From positions 1 to 64,000 of the forward strand of contig NZ_JTJL01000057.1 in NCBI RefSeq assembly GCF_001678495.1: DNA of 64,000 bases, in the 5' to 3' direction. The first letter of the stretch is position 1; each line of letters starts with the position of its first letter. Of the stretch, positions 50,587-60,242 are shown one piece after another. The notes beneath the pieces are model-generated. The model saw only the letters and a program-made list of their open reading frames with translations. It did no database searches and was not told the DNA's origin. The translations under genes were made by a program, and so were the position numbers. This DNA comes from Gallibacterium salpingitidis (GTDB taxonomy: Bacteria; Pseudomonadota; Gammaproteobacteria; Enterobacterales; Pasteurellaceae).

Positions 50587-51353
50587 TGCAACTTTCAACA
50601 CATCAACTTACTGTTGGCTATGGTAAAAAAATTATCCTAAACAAGCTCAATGTCAATTTTCCTGATAATCAAATTACGGCGTTAATTGGACCCAATGGTT
50701 GTGGTAAATCAACACTCCTCAAAAGTATTGCTCGCCTTATACCAATCAAACAAGGTGAAGTATTATTAAACAATAAAAATATTTGGCACTACAGTGCTAA
50801 TCAATTTGCACAACAACTAGCCCTTCTACCTCAACACCATATCACCCCAGAAGGCATTAATGTCCGATCTTTAATTAGCTATGGTCGCAGCCCTTATTTA
50901 AATTTATGGGGAAAATTGAAAGCAGAAGATAAAGAGAAAATTGAAGAAGCAATGGAAATTACTCAAGTCACTTCTCTAGCAAATAATCTAGTAACAGATC
51001 TCTCTGGAGGTCAAAAACAACGTGTCTTTTTAGCTATGGCATTAGCTCAAGATTCACCATTTCTGTTACTTGATGAGCCAACAACTTACCTTGATCTTAA
51101 TCATCAAACAGAATTAATGAATATTATGCAATCGCAAAAAGCTAAGGGAAAAACAATCATCACTGTTTTACACGATCTAAACCAAGCTAGCCGATATTGC
51201 GATCACCTAGTCGTATTAAAACAAGGAACTTTAATTGCAGAAGGTGCACCCGAAACAGTAATGACGAAAGATCTTTTAAATAAAGTATTCTCTTTGCATG
51301 GAGAAATTCATCAAGATCCGATTAGCCACACACCTATGTTCATTTCCTATTAA
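50586..51353 (+). CDS. fecE: Iron(III) dicitrate-type ABC transporter ATPase FecE
   Basis: This is the cytoplasmic ATPase that powers the FecBCD importer. Walker A is GPNGCGKST (near residue 36), the signature LSGGQKQRVFLAMAL (near 137), Walker B FLLLDEPTTYLD (near 157) and the H-loop VLHDLNQASRYCDH. The 255 residues equal E. coli FecE in length. It is the last gene of the operon and is followed by a strong terminator. Confidence 0.93.
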   Translation: MQLSTHQLTVGYGKKIILNKLNVNFPDNQITALIGPNGCGKSTLLKSIARLIPIKQGEVLLNNKNIWHYSANQFAQQLALLPQHHITPEGINVRSLISYGRSPYLNLWGKLKAEDKEKIEEAMEITQVTSLANNLVTDLSGGQKQRVFLAMALAQDSPFLLLDEPTTYLDLNHQTELMNIMQSQKAKGKTIITVLHDLNQASRYCDHLVVLKQGTLIAEGAPETVMTKDLLNKVFSLHGEIHQDPISHTPMFISY

Positions 51354-51361
51354 AAATCTAT

Positions 51362-51393
51362 AAAAAAGCCCTTGCAAGATACAAGGGCTTTAG
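51362..51393. terminator. Terminator between fecE and rplS
   Basis: Arms AAAGCCCTTG and CAAGGGCTTT enclose 7 nt, with A6 before and TTTAGAG after. It serves the convergent fec and rpsP operons; the better U-tract is on the minus strand, after rplS. Confidence 0.9.
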
Positions 51394-51405
51394 AGAAAGA
51401 ATCGA

Positions 51406-51759
<354 letters not shown>

Positions 51760-51785
51760 TTACCTTATCCTAGATGTAACTGAAT

Positions 51786-52535
51786 CTATTTCTTTTGCTG
51801 TTGATACTCTTGTTGAGCTTGTTGCAACAGCAACCTTTGTTCGTCAGTCAGAGCTAGGCTTTCTAATAGCTCAGGTCTGCGTAACCACGTTCGTTGTAAT
51901 GACTGTTTTAAACGCCATTTACGAATTTCTTTGTGATTGCCAGACATCAATACTGGCGGTACTGTTAATCCATCAAGCACTTCTGGACGTGTATAATGCG
52001 GACAATCTAATAAACCGTCTGCAAAGGAATCTTCTTCTGCTGAAGCCTGTTTTCCTAATACACCCGGAACAAATCGTGAAACTGCATCAATTAATGTCAT
52101 TGCTGGCAGCTCTCCACCGGTAAGAACATAATCACCGATTGACCATTCTTCATCAATTTCGGTTTCAATCACACGCTCGTCAATGCCTTCATACCGTCCG
52201 CAAACTAAAATCATTTTTTGATTTTGTGCTAACTGTTCGACACCCGCTTGATTAAGTTTTCGTCCTTGCGGCGAAAGATAAATCACTTTCGCTCCCTCAC
52301 CTGCCGCTGCTTTTGCTGCCTGAATGGCATCCCTTAACGGTTGTACCATCATTAACATTCCCGGACCACCACCATAAGGACGATCATCAACCGTCTTATG
52401 TTTATCGTGAGTAAAATCACGAGGATTCCAACAATGCACTTGCAGGAGATTGTGCTTTATGGCTCTACTTGTTACCCCAAATTCTGTAATAGCTTTAAAC
52501 ATTTCTGGGAAAAGCGTAATTACCCCAATCCACAT
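51786..52535 (-). CDS. trmD: tRNA (guanine37-N1)-methyltransferase
   Basis: TrmD makes m1G37 in tRNAs reading CNN codons and prevents +1 frameshifting. The 249-residue SPOUT enzyme has [13 protein letters not shown] at the start, the [18 protein letters not shown] loop, and the deep trefoil knot region with [11 protein letters not shown] and [15 protein letters not shown]. It sits between rimM and rplS, as in other gamma-proteobacteria. Confidence 0.99.
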   Translation of the reverse strand: MWIGVITLFPEMFKAITEFGVTSRAIKHNLLQVHCWNPRDFTHDKHKTVDDRPYGGGPGMLMMVQPLRDAIQAAKAAAGEGAKVIYLSPQGRKLNQAGVEQLAQNQKMILVCGRYEGIDERVIETEIDEEWSIGDYVLTGGELPAMTLIDAVSRFVPGVLGKQASAEEDSFADGLLDCPHYTRPEVLDGLTVPPVLMSGNHKEIRKWRLKQSLQRTWLRRPELLESLALTDEQRLLLQQAQQEYQQQKK

Positions 52536-52579
52536 ACGGATACCTCAATGTTCATTAAGCCAACAGGATCTTCCTGAGG

Positions 52580-53110
52580 TTAGAAACCAGCGTCCCAGTC
52601 CACCTCAATAACTTTGGTGCTGAGATCTACTCTTTTAACTACTGTATCAATGTACGGAATTAACCGCTCTTGTTTGCCGAAAGCATCTTTTGTATTTGTA
52701 TTCGCATTCACAACTAATACATCATTGGAACCTGTTTCCATCAATTCTGTCACTTTACCCATATGATAACCTTGCAGATTGATAACTTCACAATCAATAA
52801 GATCGTGCCAGTAATAATCACCATCTTCCAATTCAGGAAGTTGGTTCAAATCAACACCAATTTCAATATTTGCTAATGTTTGCGCTTGTTCACGATCATC
52901 AACGCCTTTCAATTTCACAATCAAATCCTGACTATGATGACGCCAACCCTCAATTTCCGCTGGTTGCCATTGGTTTTTAATTTTCAAAAACCATGGTTGA
53001 TAATCAAAAATACTTTCTGCATATTCGGTAGAAGAATAAACACGCAACCAACCGCGAATACCATAAGTCGAACCAAGTTTACCTACGACACCGATTTTTT
53101 GCTGTTCCAT
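52580..53110 (-). CDS. rimM: Ribosome maturation factor RimM
   Basis: RimM binds S19 and helps mature the head of the 30S subunit. The 176-residue protein (start [20 protein letters not shown]) has the RimM N-terminal barrel and the PRC-barrel domain (about 100-175), with [13 protein letters not shown] and GSNDVLVV. I choose ATG at 53110, preceded by AGGTGG; a GTG three codons earlier is also in frame. It is 24 bp downstream of rpsP. Confidence 0.96.
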   Translation of the reverse strand: MEQQKIGVVGKLGSTYGIRGWLRVYSSTEYAESIFDYQPWFLKIKNQWQPAEIEGWRHHSQDLIVKLKGVDDREQAQTLANIEIGVDLNQLPELEDGDYYWHDLIDCEVINLQGYHMGKVTELMETGSNDVLVVNANTNTKDAFGKQERLIPYIDTVVKRVDLSTKVIEVDWDAGF

Positions 53111-53134
53111 TACAACCACCTACGTTGTTCTAAA

Positions 53135-53383
53135 TTAAGCTGCTTGTTGAGCTTCTTTTACTAAAGAAGCAACGCGATCTGATAAAGATGCGCCTTTACT
53201 CACCCAATCATTTACGCGATCTAAATCGATACGTAAACGTTCTGCTTTACCAGAAGCGATTGGATTGAAGAAGCCAATACGTTCGATGAAACGGCCATCA
53301 CGAGGGCAACGGCTGTCTGCAACGACAATTTGATAGAATGGGCGTTTTTTAGCTCCGCCACGAGATAAACGAATGGTTACCAT
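53135..53383 (-). CDS. rpsP: 30S ribosomal protein S16
   Basis: S16 is an assembly protein of the 30S subunit body. The 82 residues start [25 protein letters not shown], the family signature, with [14 protein letters not shown] following. AGAGGAAGG precedes the ATG. It is the first gene of its operon and has a leader with a terminator-like hairpin. Confidence 0.99.
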   Translation of the reverse strand: MVTIRLSRGGAKKRPFYQIVVADSRCPRDGRFIERIGFFNPIASGKAERLRIDLDRVNDWVSKGASLSDRVASLVKEAQQAA

Positions 53384-53410
53384 AACCTTCCTCTAAAATA
53401 TTGATAGTAA

Positions 53411-53438
53411 AAAAAGAAAACCCCGTTCGAAGTAGGGG
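53411..53438 (-). promoter_or_regulatory. Terminator-like attenuator in the rpsP leader
   Basis: On the minus strand CCCC-N10-GGGG (53421-53438) is followed at once by TTTTCTTTTTTT and then, 27 bp later, by the rpsP start codon. No gene lies upstream on this strand for it to end, so it probably regulates readthrough into rpsP-rimM-trmD-rplS. Confidence 0.65.
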
Positions 53439-53501
53439 CGTTTGTTGTTTTTGTAGCAAAATATTTTTTAGATAAAAAACATCTGTACAAAAAGCCGTAG
53501 A

Positions 53502-53529
53502 ATTTTACCGTTTTTTCCAGAAAAATCAA
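53502..53529 (-). promoter_or_regulatory. Sigma-70 promoter of the rpsP operon
   Basis: On the minus strand -35 TTGATT (53524-53529) and -10 TAAAAT (53502-53507) are 16 bp apart. Transcription would begin near 53495, about 110 bp before rpsP. The rest of the 312-bp gap 53384-53695 holds the attenuator and the ushA upstream region. Confidence 0.65.
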
Positions 53530-53695
53530 TCATTGCCTTATTTTAGTTTCAATGATTAAAGAGATTTTCATATCATTTATGTATTATCTATATCGGAAAA
53601 ATAACACACTATATTATTGATAAAACTTCTCTTTTTTTCAGTTAATTTGTTGCTTAGAATAGAACTTGCTGATTTACTTCAATGGAGGAACATCA

Positions 53696-55354
53696 ATGAA
53701 ATTGGCGAATCTACTTAAATTCTCAGCGGCAACCTCTCTTCTTGCAGTTTCATCTTTTGGCTATGCCTATCAAAAAGACCACACTTATCATTTCACTATT
53801 CTGCACACGAACGATTTACATGGTCATTATTGGCAAAATAAAAATGGTGAATATGGTTTAGCAGCACAAAAAACATTAATTGACCGTATTCGTGCTGAAG
53901 TAAAAAAACAAGGTGGTTCAGTAATTTTGTTAAATGCTGGTGATTTCAATACTGGCGTTCCTGAATCCGATTTACAAAATGCAAAACCAGATATTGAAGC
54001 CTTAAATATGATGGGCTATGAAGCCTTAACCCTAGGTAATCACGAATTCGATAACCCATTACAATTATTAGAAATGCAAGAAAAATGGGCAAAATTCCCA
54101 TTCTTAGCAGCCAATGTATTCAATCAAAAAACCGGCAAACTATTAGTTAAACCTTACACCTTACTCAACAAGCAAGGCTTAAAAATTGCTGTTGTTGGCT
54201 TAACCACCGAAGATACTGCCAAATTGGGTAATCCTGAATTTATCTCAGCAGTAAAATTTGAACGTCCTGCAGAAGCAGCAAAAAACATTCTCAAAACATT
54301 AGATCAAAAAGAAAAACCTGATCTCAAAATCGCCTTGACCCATATGGGCTACTACCATAATGCACAATATGGTTCTAACGCACCTGGCGATGTTTCTATG
54401 GTTAGAGAGTTACCAAAAGGCGCCTTTGATATTCTGATTGGCGGACATACTCATGACACTGTATGTATTAATGCTGACGGTAGCTTCAATGCTCAATTCA
54501 AACCAGGTGACAGCTGTCAACCTCTATTAGAAAAAGCGACTTGGATTATGCAAGCTGGCGAATGGGGAAAATATCTTGGTCGTGCTGATTTCAGTTTCAG
54601 AAATGGCAAACTGACTCTTGAGAAATACCAACTTATTCCAATCAATCTTAAGCATAAAGTGAAAAAAGCCGATGGTTCTAGCGAGTATGTGCTTTATCAA
54701 GAAGAAATCCCAGCTGATGCAAAACTGTTAGCCCATTTACAAACTTACCAAGACAAAGGCGACAAATTACTTAATCAAGTCGTAGGTAGTGTAAATGGAC
54801 GCTTAGAAGGTGATCGCGATGTGATCCGTTTCCATCAAACCAATCTCGGTCAATTAATCGCACGCTCACAAGCTGAACGAGCAAAAGCTGATATCGGCAT
54901 TATGAACTCTGGCGGTATTCGTGCCTCAATTGAAGCTGGCGAAGTGACTTACAAAGATATCCTTACCGTACAACCTTTTGGCAATATCATCAGTTATTTT
55001 GAAATGAAAGGGAAAGATTTAATCGACTACTTAAATGTTGTGGCATTAAAAGAGGTCGATTCTGGTGCTTACCCACAATTTTCCGGTATCACGATGACAG
55101 TGGATCGCAAGGCGAAAAAAGTATCTGACATCAAAATTAATGGAAAACCATTAGATTTAGAGAAAGTTTATCGCGTTTCCGTACCAAGTTATTGTGCAGC
55201 CGGTGGTGATGGTTATCCTGTCGTTACCAACAACCCAACCTATGTTAATACCGGTTACGTTGATGCTGACAGTTTAAAAGCTTACTTCCAAGAAAACTCA
55301 CCAATTGATATTTCAAAATTTGAAGCCAATTCGGGAATTGTTTATAAAGAGTAA
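53696..55354 (+). CDS. ushA: Periplasmic 5'-nucleotidase/UDP-sugar hydrolase UshA-like
   Basis: UshA dephosphorylates external nucleotides so that nucleosides can be taken up; related Haemophilus NadN/NucA also handles NAD. The signal peptide ends in SFGYA before YQKDHTY. The metallophosphatase domain has TNDLHGH, GDFNTG, GNHEFD and GGHTHD. The C-terminal nucleotide-binding domain has NSGGIRASIEAG and GGDGYP. The start at 53696 has GGAGG 7 bp upstream. The 552 residues are nearly the length of E. coli UshA (550), and the sequence is closer to it than to NadN (603) by recollection. Confidence 0.93.
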   Translation: MKLANLLKFSAATSLLAVSSFGYAYQKDHTYHFTILHTNDLHGHYWQNKNGEYGLAAQKTLIDRIRAEVKKQGGSVILLNAGDFNTGVPESDLQNAKPDIEALNMMGYEALTLGNHEFDNPLQLLEMQEKWAKFPFLAANVFNQKTGKLLVKPYTLLNKQGLKIAVVGLTTEDTAKLGNPEFISAVKFERPAEAAKNILKTLDQKEKPDLKIALTHMGYYHNAQYGSNAPGDVSMVRELPKGAFDILIGGHTHDTVCINADGSFNAQFKPGDSCQPLLEKATWIMQAGEWGKYLGRADFSFRNGKLTLEKYQLIPINLKHKVKKADGSSEYVLYQEEIPADAKLLAHLQTYQDKGDKLLNQVVGSVNGRLEGDRDVIRFHQTNLGQLIARSQAERAKADIGIMNSGGIRASIEAGEVTYKDILTVQPFGNIISYFEMKGKDLIDYLNVVALKEVDSGAYPQFSGITMTVDRKAKKVSDIKINGKPLDLEKVYRVSVPSYCAAGGDGYPVVTNNPTYVNTGYVDADSLKAYFQENSPIDISKFEANSGIVYKE

Positions 55355-55361
55355 TCGTTAT

Positions 55362-55388
55362 ACTGGCTCAATGAGTCATTGAGCCAGT
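55362..55388. terminator. Hairpin between ushA and the restriction module
   Basis: Perfect 12-bp arms ACTGGCTCAATG and CATTGAGCCAGT enclose AGT, between convergent genes. U-tracts are weak on both strands. Confidence 0.75.
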
Positions 55389-55394
55389 TATTCG

Positions 55395-57875
55395 TTAATT
55401 TAGATGCATATATTCTGATTGCGTAATTACGGTATCATAGCCTCCCACAAAATTTTCGTGATGCTTTCTAATACCTGTATATTCCAAACTTGCATCTTCA
55501 TAACGCTTAAATTTATACACAGCATCATTCATTTGCGATTGATTAAATACATTCAAATTTACTAATAATTGGAAATCTCTTTGCGTTAAACCCGTAACAG
55601 ATAAAAATAAATCAGGCTCTAACTCTTCTATCACTTCTCGTAAACTATGCTCACGTAAATCCGTTAAATACATAAATACTGGCACACGAGTGGCAAATTT
55701 AATCAGTTTTTCCTGAATTTGTTTACGCAATGATTGCCGTTCTTTTTCTTCCTCTTTAATTTCTTGCTTTTCTTTCGTAGTCAGATCACGCTCCTCAGCA
55801 ATCGCATTTCTCTTTTTCTCTTTCACTGATTCCGTACGATTAATAATAGTCGCTATATCCTGATTTAATGAACGAAAGCCTTCGATTTTTTGTAATGCTG
55901 CCATCGCTTCTGGGTTATTACGCAAGCGGTCTAAGGTATCATTATCCACATTTACCAACATTGCACTTTCCCAACGTCGTGCTAACAAAGTTGCGGTAAT
56001 CCCACTAAGGGTATAATCCAAAATATCTGCTGCATTAAATTGTTTCATTGAACCGCCGTCATAAGATAATACAGGTAAGAAATGGATAAACTCTGCAACT
56101 TGTTTTTCCGGATTACTCTCTTTTGGATTTAAACGTGTACTATATTCGCTGATCTGTGCTAATGCACGATTTAGTGCAAAATCAAAAACATAACAATAAT
56201 CTTTAATCACTATTTCTTGTTGTTGATCATCTCGCATTGTCCAAGGTGTTTGTACACGAAATGCAGCTTGGAAATAAGTTTCAGGGCTTTTCAAATTACA
56301 TAGCATAAAAATCCCTGACCATTCCGGAATTGATATACCTGTTAGTAATTTTCCACAACTTAAGGTAATGCTCTTGCTTTCCAATGGATTATCACCAATT
56401 GCATTACGTACTGGTGGTAACGCATTTTCACCTATGCCAGCTTGGCTACCAGCTGCAACTACAACCTTATAGTCGTGATAAAACTGATTTTGCGGTTGTG
56501 CTAATAAGTTTCGCATTGCAAAACAAGCTGCAACCGAAGGTAAAAACCAAACGGTATGCAATAAATTACCTAACAAATTCACATCACTATATGGCATCGG
56601 TGGTTTCTCAACACCAATATGTACTAGATGTTGCTCTCCACCGTAACGTAACCAATTTAACCATTGTTGCACTTCATTAATATATTTAAATTGTGCTTGT
56701 TCACCATCACCATTAGCAGCAAAAAATTCATTTAAATCAAATTCGTTATTTTCCCCTTTTTCTGCTACACGACGTAAATCTTCTGACATTTGATAGGTCA
56801 TCATGACCATTTTCGGTAACGCTAAATAAGGATTTTTTGGTTTATTACCCCAATCAATTTTAGCTTGTTGTTCATCACTATAAGTCCAACTAAATACTTG
56901 TTCCTCAATAAACTCACCATCATTTAAAGCTCTAAATGGCGTACCTGAAAGATAAAGGTAATGATACGGCGTTAATCCTAGAATTTCTTCTTCAAATGCT
57001 AATTGATCAGCTAGTTCAGTATTCAGCTCGCCATCATCAAACTGTTCTTTGGTCTTGTTACGCCACGCACCATAGTGATACTCATCAAATACTACACAAT
57101 CCCAATTAATTTCATAAATCCAACGATTACGAGCCTTAATTTTCCCAGTCGATGTTCTACCATGTAAATCTTGCAAAGATAAAAAACAGATCATTGGTTT
57201 ATTAAGTTGCTCACTTCTCTTTTTTAATATCTCTGCTTGGTCAATATTTTGTTTATCAATAAATTGCCAATTCGTAAAATCAATATGTCGTTGTAAATCC
57301 TCTTGCCACGCAGTTTTTACCGCAGGCTTAAAAGTGAGGATTAAAATTCTACGCCAATTCATCTCTTTTACTAATTGATAAGTGGCGAATGTTTTACCAA
57401 ACCGCATTTTGGCATTCCAAAGAAATTTAGGATCTTTATTTTTATTCTTCGGATCGTTTCTAAAGGAAGTGAAATAAGCTTTTGTTCGTGCTACTGCAGC
57501 TTGTTGTTCTGGACGCATCGCAAAATCAAAAATACGATTTTTTTGTGGCATTTTACGATTGCGTACTGCAATAATCGCCGCCATTACTGTTTCACGATCC
57601 GATACAAACCATTCACCCTCACTACGTTTAACACCCATTTTTTGCAAGGTTTGATGTACTTCATAATCATTAAAATAGGATCCATCTTCACGCACAGCCA
57701 ATTCATTAATAACAATTTGATAACTTTTACTTGGTGTTTTAATCGGATATTGTTCAGCAATTCGTGTTTCTACATCTCGCTCGGTATAGCCTACTTTCAG
57801 CATATTAGGATAACGGCTATCGCTATAGGCATAAATTTTTGGTTGCTGTAAAGGTGATAGATAATTATTCGCCAT
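55395..57875 (-). CDS. GIY-YIG nuclease/superfamily 2 helicase fusion, restriction subunit
   Basis: This 826-residue protein appears to be the cutting and translocating subunit of a restriction system. The N-terminus (about 10-95) is a GIY-YIG/T5orf172-type nuclease: KIYAYSD, KVGYT, the Arg in ETRIAEQ, Glu72 and His74, and GEWF at 87-90. The helicase has motif I MRFGKT (157-162), motif II DEYH (264-267), motif III SGTPF, and motifs V-VI TGISIPEW and QAAFRVQTPW. A Lys/Glu coiled coil follows near residues 690-730. It overlaps the methylase stop by 11 bp. A type III-like restriction role is inference. Confidence 0.82.
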   Translation of the reverse strand: MANNYLSPLQQPKIYAYSDSRYPNMLKVGYTERDVETRIAEQYPIKTPSKSYQIVINELAVREDGSYFNDYEVHQTLQKMGVKRSEGEWFVSDRETVMAAIIAVRNRKMPQKNRIFDFAMRPEQQAAVARTKAYFTSFRNDPKNKNKDPKFLWNAKMRFGKTFATYQLVKEMNWRRILILTFKPAVKTAWQEDLQRHIDFTNWQFIDKQNIDQAEILKKRSEQLNKPMICFLSLQDLHGRTSTGKIKARNRWIYEINWDCVVFDEYHYGAWRNKTKEQFDDGELNTELADQLAFEEEILGLTPYHYLYLSGTPFRALNDGEFIEEQVFSWTYSDEQQAKIDWGNKPKNPYLALPKMVMMTYQMSEDLRRVAEKGENNEFDLNEFFAANGDGEQAQFKYINEVQQWLNWLRYGGEQHLVHIGVEKPPMPYSDVNLLGNLLHTVWFLPSVAACFAMRNLLAQPQNQFYHDYKVVVAAGSQAGIGENALPPVRNAIGDNPLESKSITLSCGKLLTGISIPEWSGIFMLCNLKSPETYFQAAFRVQTPWTMRDDQQQEIVIKDYCYVFDFALNRALAQISEYSTRLNPKESNPEKQVAEFIHFLPVLSYDGGSMKQFNAADILDYTLSGITATLLARRWESAMLVNVDNDTLDRLRNNPEAMAALQKIEGFRSLNQDIATIINRTESVKEKKRNAIAEERDLTTKEKQEIKEEEKERQSLRKQIQEKLIKFATRVPVFMYLTDLREHSLREVIEELEPDLFLSVTGLTQRDFQLLVNLNVFNQSQMNDAVYKFKRYEDASLEYTGIRKHHENFVGGYDTVITQSEYMHLN

Positions 57876-59382
57876 CGCTCACCTCCATTGGTCGTATCAT
57901 TGATTCAATAAAGGCGATTTCATCTTCTGTTAAGCCATATTTGGCATAAAGTTTTTGGTCATTCCATGATTGGGTAAAGTCTTGCATTGGGACAAGTTGA
58001 TAAACACGCTGAGGTGCATCTTGTGTATTTTTAATTAACATAACCATAAAACGAAAAAATCGAGTCTGAATATATGACATTACGTTTTTAGCTATTATTT
58101 CATTATCAAAAGCACCAATTACCAAATATGTTTCAGAACAACATGTATTTGGTAAACCTAAAAAAGGAATATTTAAAATTTGATGAGGAAATCCTTCTCC
58201 TGCTCCATATGCACGAGTAATAAATATTTTATACTTATCGATCCATTCTTGATTCTTAATTATTTGAGTACGATTAACAAATCGTATACCTTTATTCACA
58301 TAAATTTTTACAGTATTTTCTTTTGATAATGGATAACCTTTAAAATTCGTTGCAAATCCGAATGGTTTTCTAGGACTAATAAATTTATCAAAACTATCTT
58401 CATTAAATATTCGTACTTTATGATAAATACTAATTGCCTGATTACTACGAATGAAAATATCAAGATTTCTTTCTTGTAAATAGCGATTCCTTTCCGTAGT
58501 CCCAACTCCTTTCTCATAATTAACTACTTTACATTTACCTTTATATCCTCTTTGCCAAAGAAAATAACAAATTCCACCTTTAATCTCTACACCTGAAAAA
58601 CAATCTTGTGAATTTGAAAAATCGTGTAATTGACGAATTTGTTGATCTTGTAACATTGTGGCTCGAAAATCATCAAGACCTTTACCACCAGCATACCAAC
58701 GAGCTGGAATAATCATTACTAAATATTCAGGTTGTAATTTTTTCGCTTGTTCTATAAACAGGTGATAAATTGGACGAGCGCTCGCCTGGGCACCACCATC
58801 GCTTAACTGATACGGCGGATTACCAATAATGACATCAAATTTCATATCTTTATACTGTTCAAAAAAAGGACTATAAGAGTGAATAAAATGGTAGGCATGG
58901 CTTTCTAAATCTGTTTCACGTTGATACACTTCCTGACTAGCGCCACATTCTACACAGCGTCCGTTTTCCCATTGATGGGCTAACCTAGAATAGAAAATAT
59001 TGCCATCTGGCTCAGAAAACGCATTACAAACAGAATATTCTCCATTGGCATGACGTGAGCAATATAGACTACGGCGGCTTAATTGTGCGGTTAGCTCAGT
59101 AATACCAATACCAAAAAGTTGTTGAGTAAAAATATGATTCAATCGTTGCTGTAAATCTGGAAAATAAGATTCAAGCCCTTTAATCAATCGTTTAGCAATT
59201 TCCCGTAAAAACACACCTGACTTACTACAAGGATCTAGGAAAGTCTTATTCGGATCACAAAACAATTCTGGTGGTAATAAATCTAATAATTGGTTAGCAA
59301 GCTGTGGTGAAGTAAACACTTCATCACTCGATAAATTTGCAATACAAGAAAGCACATCAGGATTGTAATTTTGCTTGTTCAT
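57865..59382 (-). CDS. Eco57I-type N6-adenine DNA methyltransferase with degenerate SAM motif
   Basis: The catalytic motif IV NPPY is at residues 188-191 (FDVIIGNPPYQLSDGG), placing it with N6-adenine DNA methylases. Motif I is unusual: DPCSKSGVFLREI (near residue 50), in which Lys replaces the first Gly of the usual GxG. A Cys/His-rich insertion (Cys108, Cys143, Cys146) could bind zinc. I choose the start at 59382 (MNKQNYNPDV), with AAGGA upstream; 10 more codons are possible. The 505 residues include a C-terminal region probably for target recognition. The gene overlaps its upstream neighbour. Confidence 0.85.
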   Translation of the reverse strand: MNKQNYNPDVLSCIANLSSDEVFTSPQLANQLLDLLPPELFCDPNKTFLDPCSKSGVFLREIAKRLIKGLESYFPDLQQRLNHIFTQQLFGIGITELTAQLSRRSLYCSRHANGEYSVCNAFSEPDGNIFYSRLAHQWENGRCVECGASQEVYQRETDLESHAYHFIHSYSPFFEQYKDMKFDVIIGNPPYQLSDGGAQASARPIYHLFIEQAKKLQPEYLVMIIPARWYAGGKGLDDFRATMLQDQQIRQLHDFSNSQDCFSGVEIKGGICYFLWQRGYKGKCKVVNYEKGVGTTERNRYLQERNLDIFIRSNQAISIYHKVRIFNEDSFDKFISPRKPFGFATNFKGYPLSKENTVKIYVNKGIRFVNRTQIIKNQEWIDKYKIFITRAYGAGEGFPHQILNIPFLGLPNTCCSETYLVIGAFDNEIIAKNVMSYIQTRFFRFMVMLIKNTQDAPQRVYQLVPMQDFTQSWNDQKLYAKYGLTEDEIAFIESMIRPMEVSDGE

Positions 59383-60115
59383 TACGGTATTCTTCCTTAT
59401 AAGTTTCACCAATCTCTAAAAAATCACAAACACTCGATTGATAGACGGAACGGTAAGGGTGAGGTAAAGCAGCATTAGTTTGATTATCACCATCTGTTCG
59501 GTACTGTTTCTCCACTAATCCCCAATATAGAAATTGCACACGTTTCACTTTACGTGCATTAATAAAACTCCATTGAGAAAAAATAATGGCTTTTTTGGCA
59601 TACTCTTGTTGTGTTACTGGCAAATATTCAATAGGCGAAACTTCTCGTGTTTTTTCGACTTCCATTGTTAATGCATTGCCATGCACAATATTTAAGGTTA
59701 ATAAACACTCTAATGTTGCCAGACATTCTGCTTTTATCGTTGTGGGGAATAACTTTGTGTATTCTTGTATTGCGTAATCCAATAAGCGCTGACGACAATG
59801 TTGTACATTGCTGGGCAGTAACTCAATTCCATATAAACTACTCACAGACAATACTAAATCTCGTTCATAGGAAACTTGACTACGTGGTGCAATGCGTCTG
59901 CCTTTTCCTTGATAATTTTGTGCTGCAATAACTAATTTTCTACGTAAGATTTCGATCAAAAAATTTCCTGTGCCACAAGCAGGTTCTAGAAATGTTGCGT
60001 CAAGAGATTGTGTTTGTAGCTTGACTAAATCCAACATTGCATTGACTTCTCGTTCCCGAGTATAGACTTCACCATAATCTGTGACACGTTGTTTTGAAAC
60101 TATTTGTTTTTCCAT
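59357..60115 (-). CDS. Second methyltransferase-like protein with intact SAM motif but no NPPY
   Basis: The 252-residue protein starts like the N-terminal part of an adenine methylase (VTDYGEVYTREREVNAMLDL) and has an intact motif I, LEPACGTGNFLIEIL (residues 43-57). SLYGIELLPSNVQHCRQRLLDYA follows as motif II. No NPPY or DPPY is present to the C-terminus. It is the first gene of the three-gene module and overlaps the next by 26 bp. It could be a truncated methylase, a SAM-binding partner of the NPPY protein, or a specificity subunit. The overlap and intact frame argue against random decay. Confidence 0.75.
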   Translation of the reverse strand: MEKQIVSKQRVTDYGEVYTREREVNAMLDLVKLQTQSLDATFLEPACGTGNFLIEILRRKLVIAAQNYQGKGRRIAPRSQVSYERDLVLSVSSLYGIELLPSNVQHCRQRLLDYAIQEYTKLFPTTIKAECLATLECLLTLNIVHGNALTMEVEKTREVSPIEYLPVTQQEYAKKAIIFSQWSFINARKVKRVQFLYWGLVEKQYRTDGDNQTNAALPHPYRSVYQSSVCDFLEIGETYKEEYRNEQAKLQS

Positions 60116-60137
60116 GAAAAGCTATTTTTTCTTTTTT

Positions 60138-60218
60138 ATCAAAAATAAAATAAAAATAATTTTGTAATTATTTTTGATCAATAAGTAACTTTTATCAATA
60201 CTAGTTACAATTTTTTAT
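60138..60218. promoter_or_regulatory. Candidate operators between the methylase-like and HTH regulator genes
   Basis: Two inverted repeats fill this divergent gap: ATCAAAAATAA / TTATTTTTGAT (60138-60148 and 60178-60188) and GTAACT / AGTTAC (60195-60200 and 60213-60218). The position suits control-protein operators of a restriction-modification module. The region is very AT-rich, so chance repeats are possible. Confidence 0.45.
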
Positions 60219-60242
60219 GCGGTAATGATAGCTTTCGCAACT

